From Collinsella aerofaciens (GTDB lineage Bacteria; Actinomycetota; Coriobacteriia; Coriobacteriales; Coriobacteriaceae): a DNA stretch of 8,114 nt. The stretch covers positions 1-8,114 of the forward strand of contig CAJMJM010000081.1 in the NCBI GenBank assembly GCA_905213725.1. Reading direction: 5' to 3'. The notes below the pieces were generated by a model. It was not told the DNA's origin. It did no database searches and was given only the letters and a program-made list of their open reading frames with translations. Position 1 is the stretch's first letter, and every line of letters begins with the position of its first letter. Below are positions 1 to 5,387 of the stretch, one piece after another. The position numbers and the translations under genes were made by a program.

Positions 1-54
1 GGCCGCGGCGGCCCGCGCTGCATGAGCATGCCCTTCTGGCGCGAGGACCTCTAA
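1..54 (+). CDS. arcA: Arginine deiminase, C-terminal fragment (5' end outside window)
   Basis: The window opens in frame with the last 17 codons of a gene that stops at TAA 52-54. The peptide GRGGPRCMSMPFWREDL is the characteristic C-terminus of arginine deiminase, where the cysteine of the G-x-x-R-C-M-S-M segment is the nucleophile that attacks the arginine guanidinium (Cys398/Cys406 in well-studied homologues). Here it is residue 7 of the fragment, codon 19-21. The enzyme hydrolyses arginine to citrulline and ammonia in the cytoplasm. The following ornithine carbamoyltransferase and YfcC-type carrier support the call as the first step of the ADI pathway. Nothing can be said about the rest of the protein. 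Confidence 0.85.
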   Translation, partial: GRGGPRCMSMPFWREDL

Positions 55-66
55 GTCTTTCCGTTT

Positions 67-114
67 CCGGTGCGGTCCCCCTACAACCGCACCGGCTTCG
101 CCCGTTAAACGGGC
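67..114 (+). promoter_or_regulatory. Two tandem hairpins in the arcA-arcB spacer
   Basis: The first hairpin has a perfect 9-bp stem, CCGGTGCGG (67-75) with CCGCACCGG (87-95), and an 11-base loop. The second, GCCCG (100-104) with CGGGC (110-114), has a 5-base loop TTAAA and follows five bases later. Neither is followed by a T-run, so complete termination is unlikely. They more probably act as a leaky terminator, an RNA processing site or a 3' stabiliser of the arcA message. The stems are plain in the sequence; the role is inference. Confidence 0.5.
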
Positions 115-159
115 AACACTAATACTTACGTAATTCATTTCTTCGAAAGGAATCAAACC

Positions 160-1155
160 ATGGGTGTTAACCTCTCCGGCCGTAGCTTCCTCAAGCTTCT
201 CGACCTCACCACCGAGGAGATCGAGTACCTGCTCAAGCTCTCCAAGAACTTCAAGGATATGAAGCGCGCTGGCGTTCCGCACCGCTATCTCGAGGGCAAG
301 AATATCGTTCTGCTCTTCCAGAAGACCTCCACTCGTACCCGCTGTGCCTTCGAGGTCGGCGGCATGGATCTGGGCATGGGCGTCACCTACCTCGATCCGG
401 GTTCGTCGCAGATGGGCAAGAAGGAGTCCATCGAGGACACCGCCCGTGTTCTCGGCCGCATGTATGACGGCATCGAGTTCCGTGGCTTTGCCCAGGACGA
501 CGTCGAGGAGCTCGCTGCTAAGTCCGGCGTGCCCGTGTGGAACGGCCTGACCACCGAGTGGCATCCCACCCAGATGCTCGCCGACATCCTGACCGTCCAG
601 GAGAACTTCAACTACGACATCAAGGGCAAGACCCTCGTCTTCATGGGCGACTGCAAGAACAACGTCGCTCGCTCCCTCATGGTTGTCTGCTCCAAGCTCG
701 GCATGAACTTCGTGGCCTGCGGCCCCGAGGAGTGCATGCCCGCCGACGACGTCATCGAGGCCTGCAAGCCCATCGCCGAGGCCAACGGCTGCACCATCAA
801 GCTGACCACCGACGTCAAGGACGGCGTCACCGGTGCCGACGTTATCTACACCGACGTGTGGGTCTCCATGGGAGAGCCCGACGAGGTCTGGGCCGAGCGC
901 ATCGCTCAGCTCACCCCGTATCGTGTTACCTCCGAGGTCATGGCTATGGCCAACCCGGGCGCCATCTTCCTGCACTGCCTGCCCAGCTTCCACGACACCA
1001 ACACCACCATTGGCGCCGAGAAGTGCGAGCAGTTCGGCATCACCGAGCAGGAGGTCACCGACGAGGTCTTCGAGAGCCCCGCTTCCAAGGTCTTCGATGA
1101 GGCCGAGAACCGCATGCACACCATCAAGGCTGTCATGTACGCCACGCTCAAGTAA
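160..1155 (+). CDS. arcB: Ornithine carbamoyltransferase, probably the catabolic ADI-pathway enzyme
   Basis: This cytoplasmic enzyme interconverts ornithine plus carbamoyl phosphate and citrulline plus phosphate. In an ADI cluster it runs toward phosphorolysis of citrulline. The 331 residues match the usual length. The N-terminal carbamoyl-phosphate domain carries STRTR (57-61) and HPTQ (135-138). The C-terminal ornithine domain carries DVWVSMG (232-238, the flexible SMG loop) and HCLP (272-275) with the active-site cysteine Cys273. All signature residues are present. The ATG at 160 is preceded by GAAAGGA at 145-151, well placed as a ribosome binding site, and the N-terminus LSGRSFLKLLDLT is typical. 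It lies 105 bases after arcA and is followed by a 12-bp hairpin. Codon choice is strongly biased to AAG, GAG, CTC, ATC and ACC, suggesting high expression. It could also be named argF; sequence alone does not separate anabolic from catabolic enzymes, so arcB rests on context. Confidence 0.95.
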   Translation: MGVNLSGRSFLKLLDLTTEEIEYLLKLSKNFKDMKRAGVPHRYLEGKNIVLLFQKTSTRTRCAFEVGGMDLGMGVTYLDPGSSQMGKKESIEDTARVLGRMYDGIEFRGFAQDDVEELAAKSGVPVWNGLTTEWHPTQMLADILTVQENFNYDIKGKTLVFMGDCKNNVARSLMVVCSKLGMNFVACGPEECMPADDVIEACKPIAEANGCTIKLTTDVKDGVTGADVIYTDVWVSMGEPDEVWAERIAQLTPYRVTSEVMAMANPGAIFLHCLPSFHDTNTTIGAEKCEQFGITEQEVTDEVFESPASKVFDEAENRMHTIKAVMYATLK

Positions 1156-1156
1156 G

Positions 1157-1170
1157 AGCATCTAGCATCT
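1157..1170 (+). repeat. Tandem 7-bp duplication after arcB
   Basis: AGCATCT occurs twice head to tail (1157-1163 and 1164-1170), directly between the arcB stop codon and the terminator stem. It may be a slippage product with no function. Confidence 0.6.
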
Positions 1171-1208
1171 CGCTCGGGGTGTATTGCTGCACACCCCGAG
1201 CGGCTTTG
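1171..1208 (+). terminator. Hairpin terminator, possibly leaky, between arcB and arcD
   Basis: CGCTCGGGGTGT (1171-1182) pairs perfectly with ACACCCCGAGCG (1191-1202) around an 8-base loop. The tail GGCTTTG has only three consecutive Ts, so termination is probably partial and some transcription may continue into arcD. The stem is seen directly; the efficiency is inferred. Confidence 0.7.
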
Positions 1209-1219
1209 CCTGGTAAATA

Positions 1220-1268
1220 TCTCGCGTCGGGCGGTGGGCACGGCACGGAAGATCCGCTTCGCGCGAGA
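1220..1268 (+). promoter_or_regulatory. Inverted repeat in the arcD 5' leader
   Basis: TCTCGCG (1220-1226) is the exact reverse complement of CGCGAGA (1262-1268) and encloses 35 bases that include a short GAAG/CTTC stem (1248-1251 with 1257-1260). The outer stem ends about 17 bases before the arcD ribosome binding site. It could be a leader structure that tunes arcD translation. No convincing promoter was found between the arcB terminator and arcD. Confidence 0.35.
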
Positions 1269-1302
1269 AAGTTAAATGATTTATGAAGGGGGGATGAGAA
1301 CC

Positions 1303-2781
1303 ATGACTGAGACCGCTAAGAAAAAGCGCGGTATGCCTTCATCGTTCACCATTCTTCTAGCTCTGCTGGCAATTGTTGCAGTAATTACCGTTATCGTCTC
1401 CGGCACGTCCGGCGGCGCGGTTACTGCCGCCCGTCTGAGCGATTTCTGCACCGCCCCGATTAAGGGCTTCGCTGACGCTCTGCCCGTCTGCCTCTTCGTT
1501 ATGATCCTGGGCGGCTTCCTCGGCATGATGACCGAGACCGGCGCTCTGGACAACGGCATCGCCGTCCTGTTGCAGAAGATTAAGGGCAACGAGATCATGC
1601 TCATTCCCGTGCTGATGCTCATCTTCTCCCTCGGTGGTACCACCTATGGTATGTGCGAGGAGACCGTTCCCTTCTACGCCCTGCTTGCCGCTACCATGAT
1701 GGCTGCCGGCTTCGACCCGATGGTCGGTGCCGCTACCGTCCTGCTCGGCGCTGGCTGCGGCTGCCTGGGCTCCACGGTTAACCCGTTCGCCGTCGGCGCT
1801 GCCGTCGACGCTCTGACCGGCGTTGACATTGCCGTGAACCAGTCCATCATCATCGGCCTCGGTGCCGTCCTGTGGATTGTCACTACCGCTATGTCCATCG
1901 TCTTCGTGATGAACTATGCCAAGAAGGTCAAGGCTGACAAGGGTTCTACCATCCTTTCGATGCAGGAGCTCAAGGCCGCCGAAGAGGCACATGGCAAGGC
2001 TGCTTCTGAGGTCCACAAGGAGGTCAAGCTCACCGGTCGTCAGAAGGGTGTTCTGATCGCTTTCGCCTTCACCTTCGTCGTCATGATCGTCGGCTTCATC
2101 CCGCTGGCCGACCTCAACGAGGGCGTCGCCAACTTCTTTGACGCTGGTGCTGTCTACGATGCCGACGGTAACGCCGTCGTCCAGGGCTGGTCTGCCCTGA
2201 TCACCGGCCTGCCCATTGGCCAGTGGTACTTCGACGAGGCTTCCACCTGGTTCTTCCTCATGGCTATCCTGATCGGTATCATCGGTGGCCTGTCCGAGAA
2301 GCAGATCGTCAACACCTTCATCACCGGCGCTGCCGACATGATGTCCGTTGTTCTCGTCATCGCTCTCGCCCGTGGTATCTCCGTCCTCATGGCTAACACC
2401 GGCCTCGACGTCTACGTCCTCGACGCTGCCGCCAATGCCCTGGCTGGCCTGTCCGGCGTGATCTTCGCTCCCATGAGCTTCCTGGTCTACTTCGGCCTGT
2501 CCTTCCTGATCCCCTCGACCTCCGGTATGGCCACTGTCTCCATGCCCATCATGGGACCGCTGGCTGTTAAGCTCGGCTTCTCGCCCGAGGTCATGGTCAT
2601 GATCTTCTCCGCCGCCATCGGTGTCGTGAACCTGTTCACCCCGACCTCCGGCGCCATCATGGGCGGTCTCGCCCTGGCCAAGATCGAGTGGACGACCTGG
2701 CTCAAGTTTGCCCTTAAGCTCATCGTCGCGCTCTCTGTCGTCTGCGCCATCATCCTGACCGTCGCCTGCGTGTTGCTCTAA
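1303..2781 (+). CDS. arcD: YfcC/DcuC-family membrane carrier, probable arginine/ornithine antiporter
   Basis: A hydrophobic protein of 492 residues (from ATG 1303) with roughly a dozen membrane segments in two halves and a charged cytoplasmic stretch at about 207-248. Family landmarks are SLGGTTYGMCEETVPF (109-124) and GSTVNPF (156-162) in the first half, and FLIPSTSGMATVSMPIMGPL (401-420) and NLFTPTSGA (443-451) in the second. These resemble the re-entrant substrate loops of the C4-dicarboxylate/YfcC carriers. Members of this group serve as ArcD in other Gram-positive ADI clusters, importing arginine in exchange for ornithine; the substrate here is inferred from the neighbours. Start choice: the run GAAGGGGGG (1285-1293) sits nine bases before ATG 1303, giving MTETAKKKRGMPSS. 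ATG 1276 and ATG 1294 are in frame but lack a suitable ribosome binding site or overlap this one. The gene is 147 bases after arcB, and a hairpin starts right after its stop codon. Confidence 0.85.
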   Translation: MTETAKKKRGMPSSFTILLALLAIVAVITVIVSGTSGGAVTAARLSDFCTAPIKGFADALPVCLFVMILGGFLGMMTETGALDNGIAVLLQKIKGNEIMLIPVLMLIFSLGGTTYGMCEETVPFYALLAATMMAAGFDPMVGAATVLLGAGCGCLGSTVNPFAVGAAVDALTGVDIAVNQSIIIGLGAVLWIVTTAMSIVFVMNYAKKVKADKGSTILSMQELKAAEEAHGKAASEVHKEVKLTGRQKGVLIAFAFTFVVMIVGFIPLADLNEGVANFFDAGAVYDADGNAVVQGWSALITGLPIGQWYFDEASTWFFLMAILIGIIGGLSEKQIVNTFITGAADMMSVVLVIALARGISVLMANTGLDVYVLDAAANALAGLSGVIFAPMSFLVYFGLSFLIPSTSGMATVSMPIMGPLAVKLGFSPEVMVMIFSAAIGVVNLFTPTSGAIMGGLALAKIEWTTWLKFALKLIVALSVVCAIILTVACVLL

Positions 2782-2914
2782 GTACCCAACGGGTACCCCA
2801 CGGAAACCTTGACGATCCTGTAAAGGATCATCTGGTCATCGTCTGTCCGGTGGGGTCAACCCACCGGTAGACTCCTACCTTTAGCCCCCTCCCGTTCCGT
2901 GCGCGGGAGGGGGC
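2782..2914 (+). ncRNA. Structured arcD 3' region with competing stems; possible small RNA
   Basis: The stems form a chain. GTACCC (2782-2787) pairs with GGGTAC (2791-2796). GATCCT (2814-2819) pairs with AGGATC (2824-2829), competing with GACGAT (2811-2816) and ATCGTC (2838-2843). CCGGTGGG (2847-2854) can pair with CCCACCGG (2860-2867), or, as CCGGTGGGG, with CCCCACGG (2796-2803) leaving one bulged base. GGTAG (2866-2870) pairs with CTACC (2875-2879). The chain ends at the terminator stem 2884-2914. Such density of alternative pairings in an untranslated 3' region could be a processed small RNA or a protective 3' structure. No known RNA family was recognised, and the RNA call is inference. Confidence 0.35.
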
Positions 2915-2919
2915 GCTCT
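2884..2919 (+). terminator. Terminator downstream of arcD
   Basis: GCCCCCTCCCG (2884-2894) pairs perfectly with CGGGAGGGGGC (2904-2914) across a 9-base loop. The tail GCTCTC is pyrimidine-rich but without a T-run. It is the most likely 3' end of the arc transcript. Confidence 0.75.
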
Positions 2920-2922
2920 CAT

Positions 2923-2949
2923 GTTGCGCGGTTCTACGAACCGCGCAAC
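2923..2949. repeat. Perfect 12-bp inverted repeat with 3-base centre
   Basis: GTTGCGCGGTTC (2923-2934) and GAACCGCGCAAC (2938-2949) are exact reverse complements around TAC. It begins nine bases after the arcD terminator stem and has no T-run on either side. It could be a second, backup transcription stop, a protein-binding site or a dispersed palindromic repeat unit. Confidence 0.6.
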
Positions 2950-2966
2950 CAGTCGACGCTGCGCGC

Positions 2967-3058
2967 CGTCCAGGACGACAATTTGTCATTCAAAAGGCAA
3001 GGCATGACCAGAAGGTCTATGCCTTGCCTTTTTCATGCCAACTTGTACGTCCTGGACG
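2967..3058. repeat. Self-palindromic 11-mers in inverted order framing a long hairpin
   Basis: CGTCCAGGACG (2967-2977) and CGTCCTGGACG (3048-3058) are perfect reverse complements of each other, and each is also a palindrome around its central base. The pairing extends inward to ACAA/TTGT with one imperfection. A further palindrome, GACAATTTGTC (2977-2987), abuts the left copy. The 18-bp hairpin at 2992-3033 lies between them. The arrangement could be paired operators, a miniature structured element or a nested RNA stem. Confidence 0.5.
2992..3033. terminator. Strong bidirectional terminator-like hairpin
   Basis: AAAAGGCAAGGCAT (2992-3005) pairs perfectly with ATGCCTTGCCTTTT (3019-3032). The stem continues as GACC/GGTC (3006-3009 with 3014-3017, one bulged T) closing on an AGAA loop. 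Five Ts (3029-3033) end the + strand arm and four As start the left arm, so it is a good intrinsic terminator in + and plausible in -. An alternative pairing of GGCATGA (3001-3007) with TCATGCC (3033-3039) exists. No gene is seen directly upstream on either strand that needs it, other than read-through from arcD. Confidence 0.7.
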
Positions 3059-3137
3059 TCGCTCGCTGACTTATGCTCAACCTGCGACGTTCCCCTTGTT
3101 GGTACAGGGGAAGTGCGTTGGGGAGGGTCTGCTCCGT

Positions 3138-3143
3138 TATAAT
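3138..3143 (+). promoter_or_regulatory. Candidate -10 element for the DUF1846 gene
   Basis: A consensus TATAAT lies 39 bases before the chosen start codon. The hexamer 17 bases upstream (GCGTTG, 3115-3120) is a poor -35 match, so the promoter is called on the -10 element and its position only. Transcription would begin near 3150 and give a leader of roughly 33 bases. Confidence 0.45.
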
Positions 3144-3182
3144 CGCCTAGAACATTAATTGGAAACGGGACGGGAGCCATAC

Positions 3183-4664
3183 ATGCGCCAGGGTTTCGAC
3201 AACGCGAAGTATATCGAGCTGCAGGCTGCTCACATTAAGGAGCGCATCTCGCAGTTTGGCGGCAAACTCTATTTGGAGTTTGGCGGCAAGCTGTTTGACG
3301 ACTATCACGCGAGTCGCGTGCTGCCGGGTTTTGAACCGGACAGCAAGTTCCGCATGCTCAAGAGCATTGCCGATGACGTTGAGGTTATCATCGCGATCAA
3401 CGCGAACCACATCGAGAAAAACAAGGCTCGTGGTGACCTTGGCATTACCTATGACGAGGATGTGCTGCGCCTGGTTGACCTGTTCCGCGGCAACGGCTTT
3501 GCCGTCGCGGCCGAGGTCATCACCCAGTACGCCGGCCAGACCGCCGCCGATGTGTTCCGCAATCGCCTGAACGCGCTCGGCATTCCCGCCAAGCTGCACT
3601 ATCCCATCGAGGGGTATCCGCACGATGTCGATCTGATCGTGTCCGACGAAGGCTACGGCAAGAACGAGTTTGTCGAGACCACGCGTCCACTCGTTGTCGT
3701 GACGGCACCCGGCCCCGGCTCGGGCAAGCTCGCCACTTGCCTCTCGCAGCTGTATCACGAGCATACGCACGGTACCGCCGCCGGCTATGCCAAGTTCGAG
3801 ACCTTCCCGGTCTGGAATCTTCCTCTGACGCATCCGGTCAATATTGCCTACGAGGCCGCCACGGCTGACCTCGACGACGCCAATATCATCGATTCGTTCC
3901 ACCTTGAGGCCTACAACAAGACCACGGTCAACTACAACCGCGACGTCGAGGCCTTCCCGGTAGTCCGTGCCCTGATGGAAAAGATCTTGGGCAAGAGCCC
4001 CTACCAGAGCCCTACGGACATGGGCGTCAATATGGTCGGCTTTGCCATCACCGATGACGATGCCTGCCGCGACGCTTCCAAGATGGAGATCGTCCGCCGC
4101 TACTTTACCGCGGTCGAAAATGTGCGCCGTACCGGCGTGGGCGATGAGCAAGTCGACCGTCTCAAGATTATTATGAAGAAAGCCGGCATCGATAAGAACT
4201 ATTCACCGGCGCGCTCGGCGGCCCTCACCAGGGAGCAGCTGACGGGTGGTCCCGTGGGTGCCATGGTCATGCCCGATGGCTCCGTGGTGACCGGTAAGAC
4301 CTCCACGCGCCTGGGCGCCGCAAGTTCGCTCATTATGAACGCCCTCAAGCATGTCTCGGGCGTCGACCTTGAGCTCGAGGTCATTAGCGATGAGGCGATC
4401 GAGCCCATCAGCAAGCTCAAGACGCATTTCCTGGGAAGCAAAAACCCGCGCCTCCACACCGACGAGACGCTTATGGCGCTGTCGATCACCTCGGCCACGA
4501 GTGAGACGGCCGCTCGCGTCCTTTCGGGCCTGGAGCAGCTGCGCGGTTGCGATGCCTTCTTTAGCGTGATCATCTCGCCGACGGACGAGACGGTACTGCG
4601 CAAACTGGGTATCAACGTGTGCTGCGAGCCCAAGTTTGAGCGCCGCGGTTTCTTCCATCGCTAA
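3183..4664 (+). CDS. UPF0371/DUF1846 family protein, function not established
   Basis: The 493 residues match the full length of this conserved, presumably cytoplasmic family. The N-terminus MRQGFDNAKY and the segment GGKLYLEFGGKLFDDYHASR (26-45) are family hallmarks. The latter contains an internal repeat, FGGKL at 25-29 and 33-37, encoded by a 13-bp DNA repeat (3253-3265 and 3277-3289). APGPGSGK (175-182) resembles a nucleotide-binding loop but lacks the leading small residue and the Ser/Thr after Lys. GSVVTGKT (366-373) does fit the Walker A pattern. No signal peptide or membrane segment is visible. The ATG at 3183 was chosen because GGGAG (3172-3176) lies six bases before it and the family begins at this point; a TTG at 3159 would only add eight residues. 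The gene is a single unit with its own -10 element and terminator. The family is well conserved, but I know of no agreed biochemical role and assign none. Confidence 0.9.
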   Translation: MRQGFDNAKYIELQAAHIKERISQFGGKLYLEFGGKLFDDYHASRVLPGFEPDSKFRMLKSIADDVEVIIAINANHIEKNKARGDLGITYDEDVLRLVDLFRGNGFAVAAEVITQYAGQTAADVFRNRLNALGIPAKLHYPIEGYPHDVDLIVSDEGYGKNEFVETTRPLVVVTAPGPGSGKLATCLSQLYHEHTHGTAAGYAKFETFPVWNLPLTHPVNIAYEAATADLDDANIIDSFHLEAYNKTTVNYNRDVEAFPVVRALMEKILGKSPYQSPTDMGVNMVGFAITDDDACRDASKMEIVRRYFTAVENVRRTGVGDEQVDRLKIIMKKAGIDKNYSPARSAALTREQLTGGPVGAMVMPDGSVVTGKTSTRLGAASSLIMNALKHVSGVDLELEVISDEAIEPISKLKTHFLGSKNPRLHTDETLMALSITSATSETAARVLSGLEQLRGCDAFFSVIISPTDETVLRKLGINVCCEPKFERRGFFHR

Positions 4665-4698
4665 GTTTGAAGCACCGCGGTAATTGCATTGCATTTTG

Positions 4699-4731
4699 GC
4701 CGTATCGGGTTAGCGCCCGGTACGGCTTTTT
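4699..4731 (+). terminator. Intrinsic terminator of the DUF1846 gene
   Basis: GCCGTATCGGG (4699-4709) pairs with CCCGGTACGGC (4716-4726), 11 bp with one T-G wobble, around a 6-base loop. Five Ts follow at 4727-4731. It starts 35 bases after the stop codon. Confidence 0.9.
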
Positions 4732-4795
4732 GATCAATAAAGCGCCTATTTCGGCGAAAAATAGCTGTTTACCTGCCTAGAAACAATTTGAGCGG

Positions 4796-4803
4796 TATAC
4801 AAT
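4796..4803 (+). promoter_or_regulatory. Candidate -10 region for the winged-helix gene
   Basis: TATACAAT contains TACAAT (4798-4803), a 5/6 match to the -10 consensus, in an AT-rich stretch just after the preceding terminator. No good -35 hexamer is found at normal spacing. Transcription from here would give a leader of about 110 bases. Confidence 0.35.
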
Positions 4804-4836
4804 AACCGTTACTGTTTCATCCTTAGCGGGATGCCG

Positions 4837-4862
4837 CATGATGGATATTACCTGCCATCGTG
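4837..4862. promoter_or_regulatory. Dyad in the leader of the winged-helix gene
   Basis: CATGATGG (4837-4844) and CCATCGTG (4855-4862) form an 8-8 inverted repeat around 10 bases, with one T-G wobble if read as RNA and one mismatch if read as DNA. An alternative small stem, GCGG (4826-4829) with CCGC (4834-4837), overlaps by one base. Lying between the candidate promoter and the start codon of a DNA-binding protein gene, it may be an autoregulatory operator or a leader hairpin. Confidence 0.35.
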
Positions 4863-4920
4863 AGGTGTGTCGGTCGCGCACGGCGCGTTAGATGCTCGTG
4901 CTCGGTTTGAGGAGGCTGCT

Positions 4921-5259
4921 ATGGCGGGCAAGGGTCGTGCGAGTGTCAACGATATGAAGCGTGTCGAGGTGCTGGTGTTGATGGAGATCGACCAGCAAAC
5001 CGTAGACAATGGCGGGCCGTTTGGTTTCTCGCGCATAACGCTTGCCGAGCGCGTGGGGGTTTCGCCGTATCGTGTCCGCGCCGCAATCGATCGCTTGGAT
5101 TCCGAAGGCATGATTGATGTCGTCTCGCGTTATAGCGACGACGGCGGTCAGCTTGCAAATGGCATTTGCCTCACCGAACGTGGCGAGTGGTATCTTGAGG
5201 GCGTCCGTACCGGCATGCTCGTTCAAGAAATGCTTGAGGACGAGGTTGCTGATCGATAG
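4921..5259 (+). CDS. Small winged helix-turn-helix DNA-binding protein
   Basis: A 112-residue protein that is almost entirely one winged helix domain. The helix-turn-helix is at about 39-60, with ITLAERVGVSPYRVRAAIDRL as two helices joined by the GVSPY turn. It is followed by SEGMIDVVSRYSDDGG and LANGICLTERGEWYL (about 61-92), which fit the wing strands and last helix of MarR/PadR-like regulators. A short acidic tail (VQEMLEDEVADR) may take part in dimer formation. There is no ligand-binding domain. The start is ATG 4921 because a near-perfect Shine-Dalgarno GAGGAGG (4909-4915) lies five bases upstream. An in-frame GTG at 4867 would add 18 residues but lacks such a site. The gene has its own leader dyad and terminator, so it is probably a single transcription unit. 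The subfamily and target genes cannot be named from sequence; pyrG downstream or its own promoter are possibilities. Confidence 0.8.
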   Translation: MAGKGRASVNDMKRVEVLVLMEIDQQTVDNGGPFGFSRITLAERVGVSPYRVRAAIDRLDSEGMIDVVSRYSDDGGQLANGICLTERGEWYLEGVRTGMLVQEMLEDEVADR

Positions 5260-5283
5260 CAGCATGTAACCCTTGCCACAGCG

Positions 5284-5316
5284 ACGTCGCCTGGGAAACC
5301 GGGCGGCGTTTTGTTT
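5284..5316 (+). terminator. Intrinsic terminator after the winged-helix gene
   Basis: ACGTCGCCTGG (5284-5294) pairs with CCGGGCGGCGT (5299-5309), 11 bp with two T-G wobbles, closed by a GAAA tetraloop. The tail TTTTGTTTC follows. It separates the regulator gene from pyrG. Confidence 0.85.
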
Positions 5317-5334
5317 CAAGATTGAGAAATGCAA

Positions 5335-5344
5335 TCGCATGCGA
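5335..5344. promoter_or_regulatory. 10-bp perfect palindrome upstream of the pyrG promoter
   Basis: TCGCATGCGA reads the same on both strands and ends six bases before the candidate -35 hexamer. It is enclosed by GCAAT (5331-5335) and ATTGC (5350-5354). The position suits an activator or repressor site; no regulator can be assigned. Confidence 0.3.
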
Positions 5345-5350
5345 GAAAAA

Positions 5351-5379
5351 TTGCGAACGGTCCGCGGCGCGAGTATTAC
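5351..5379 (+). promoter_or_regulatory. Probable pyrG promoter
   Basis: TTGCGA (5351-5356) and TATTAC (5374-5379) are separated by exactly 17 bases. An overlapping TACAAT (5377-5382) is a better -10 hexamer but has a 20-base spacer. Transcription would start near 5386, giving a leader of about 50 bases. Confidence 0.5.
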
Positions 5380-5387
5380 AATGAAGA

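Noticed and set aside
126..133. TTACGTAA palindrome before arcB as a regulator site
   Set aside because: It is only 8 bp in an AT-rich ribosome-site region, does not match the TGTGA-N6-TCACA type site of CRP/FNR-like ADI regulators, and has no clear promoter near it.
1276..1302. ATG 1276 as the arcD start
   Set aside because: No ribosome binding site precedes it, whereas the G-rich run at 1285-1293 is correctly spaced for ATG 1303.
1357..2016. Minus-strand open frame of 219 codons across arcD
   Set aside because: The His/Gly/Asp-rich composition is the antisense image of a membrane protein; no domain is visible.
3159..3182. TTG 3159 as the start of the DUF1846 gene
   Set aside because: It would place the good ribosome binding site inside the coding region and add residues not typical of the family.
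2782..3182. tRNA, CRISPR array or small protein gene in the 401-base spacer
   Set aside because: There is no cloverleaf or CCA end, no regular direct repeats with spacers, and no open frame with a convincing start and ribosome binding site; only hairpins and a -10 element are supported.
3147..4151. Open frame of 334 codons on the minus strand across the DUF1846 gene
   Set aside because: It mirrors the real gene, has no recognisable family motif and no plausible promoter or ribosome binding site of its own.
4867..4920. GTG 4867 as the start of the winged-helix gene
   Set aside because: The strong GAGGAGG lies downstream of it and is correctly spaced for ATG 4921; the extra 18 residues show no domain character.
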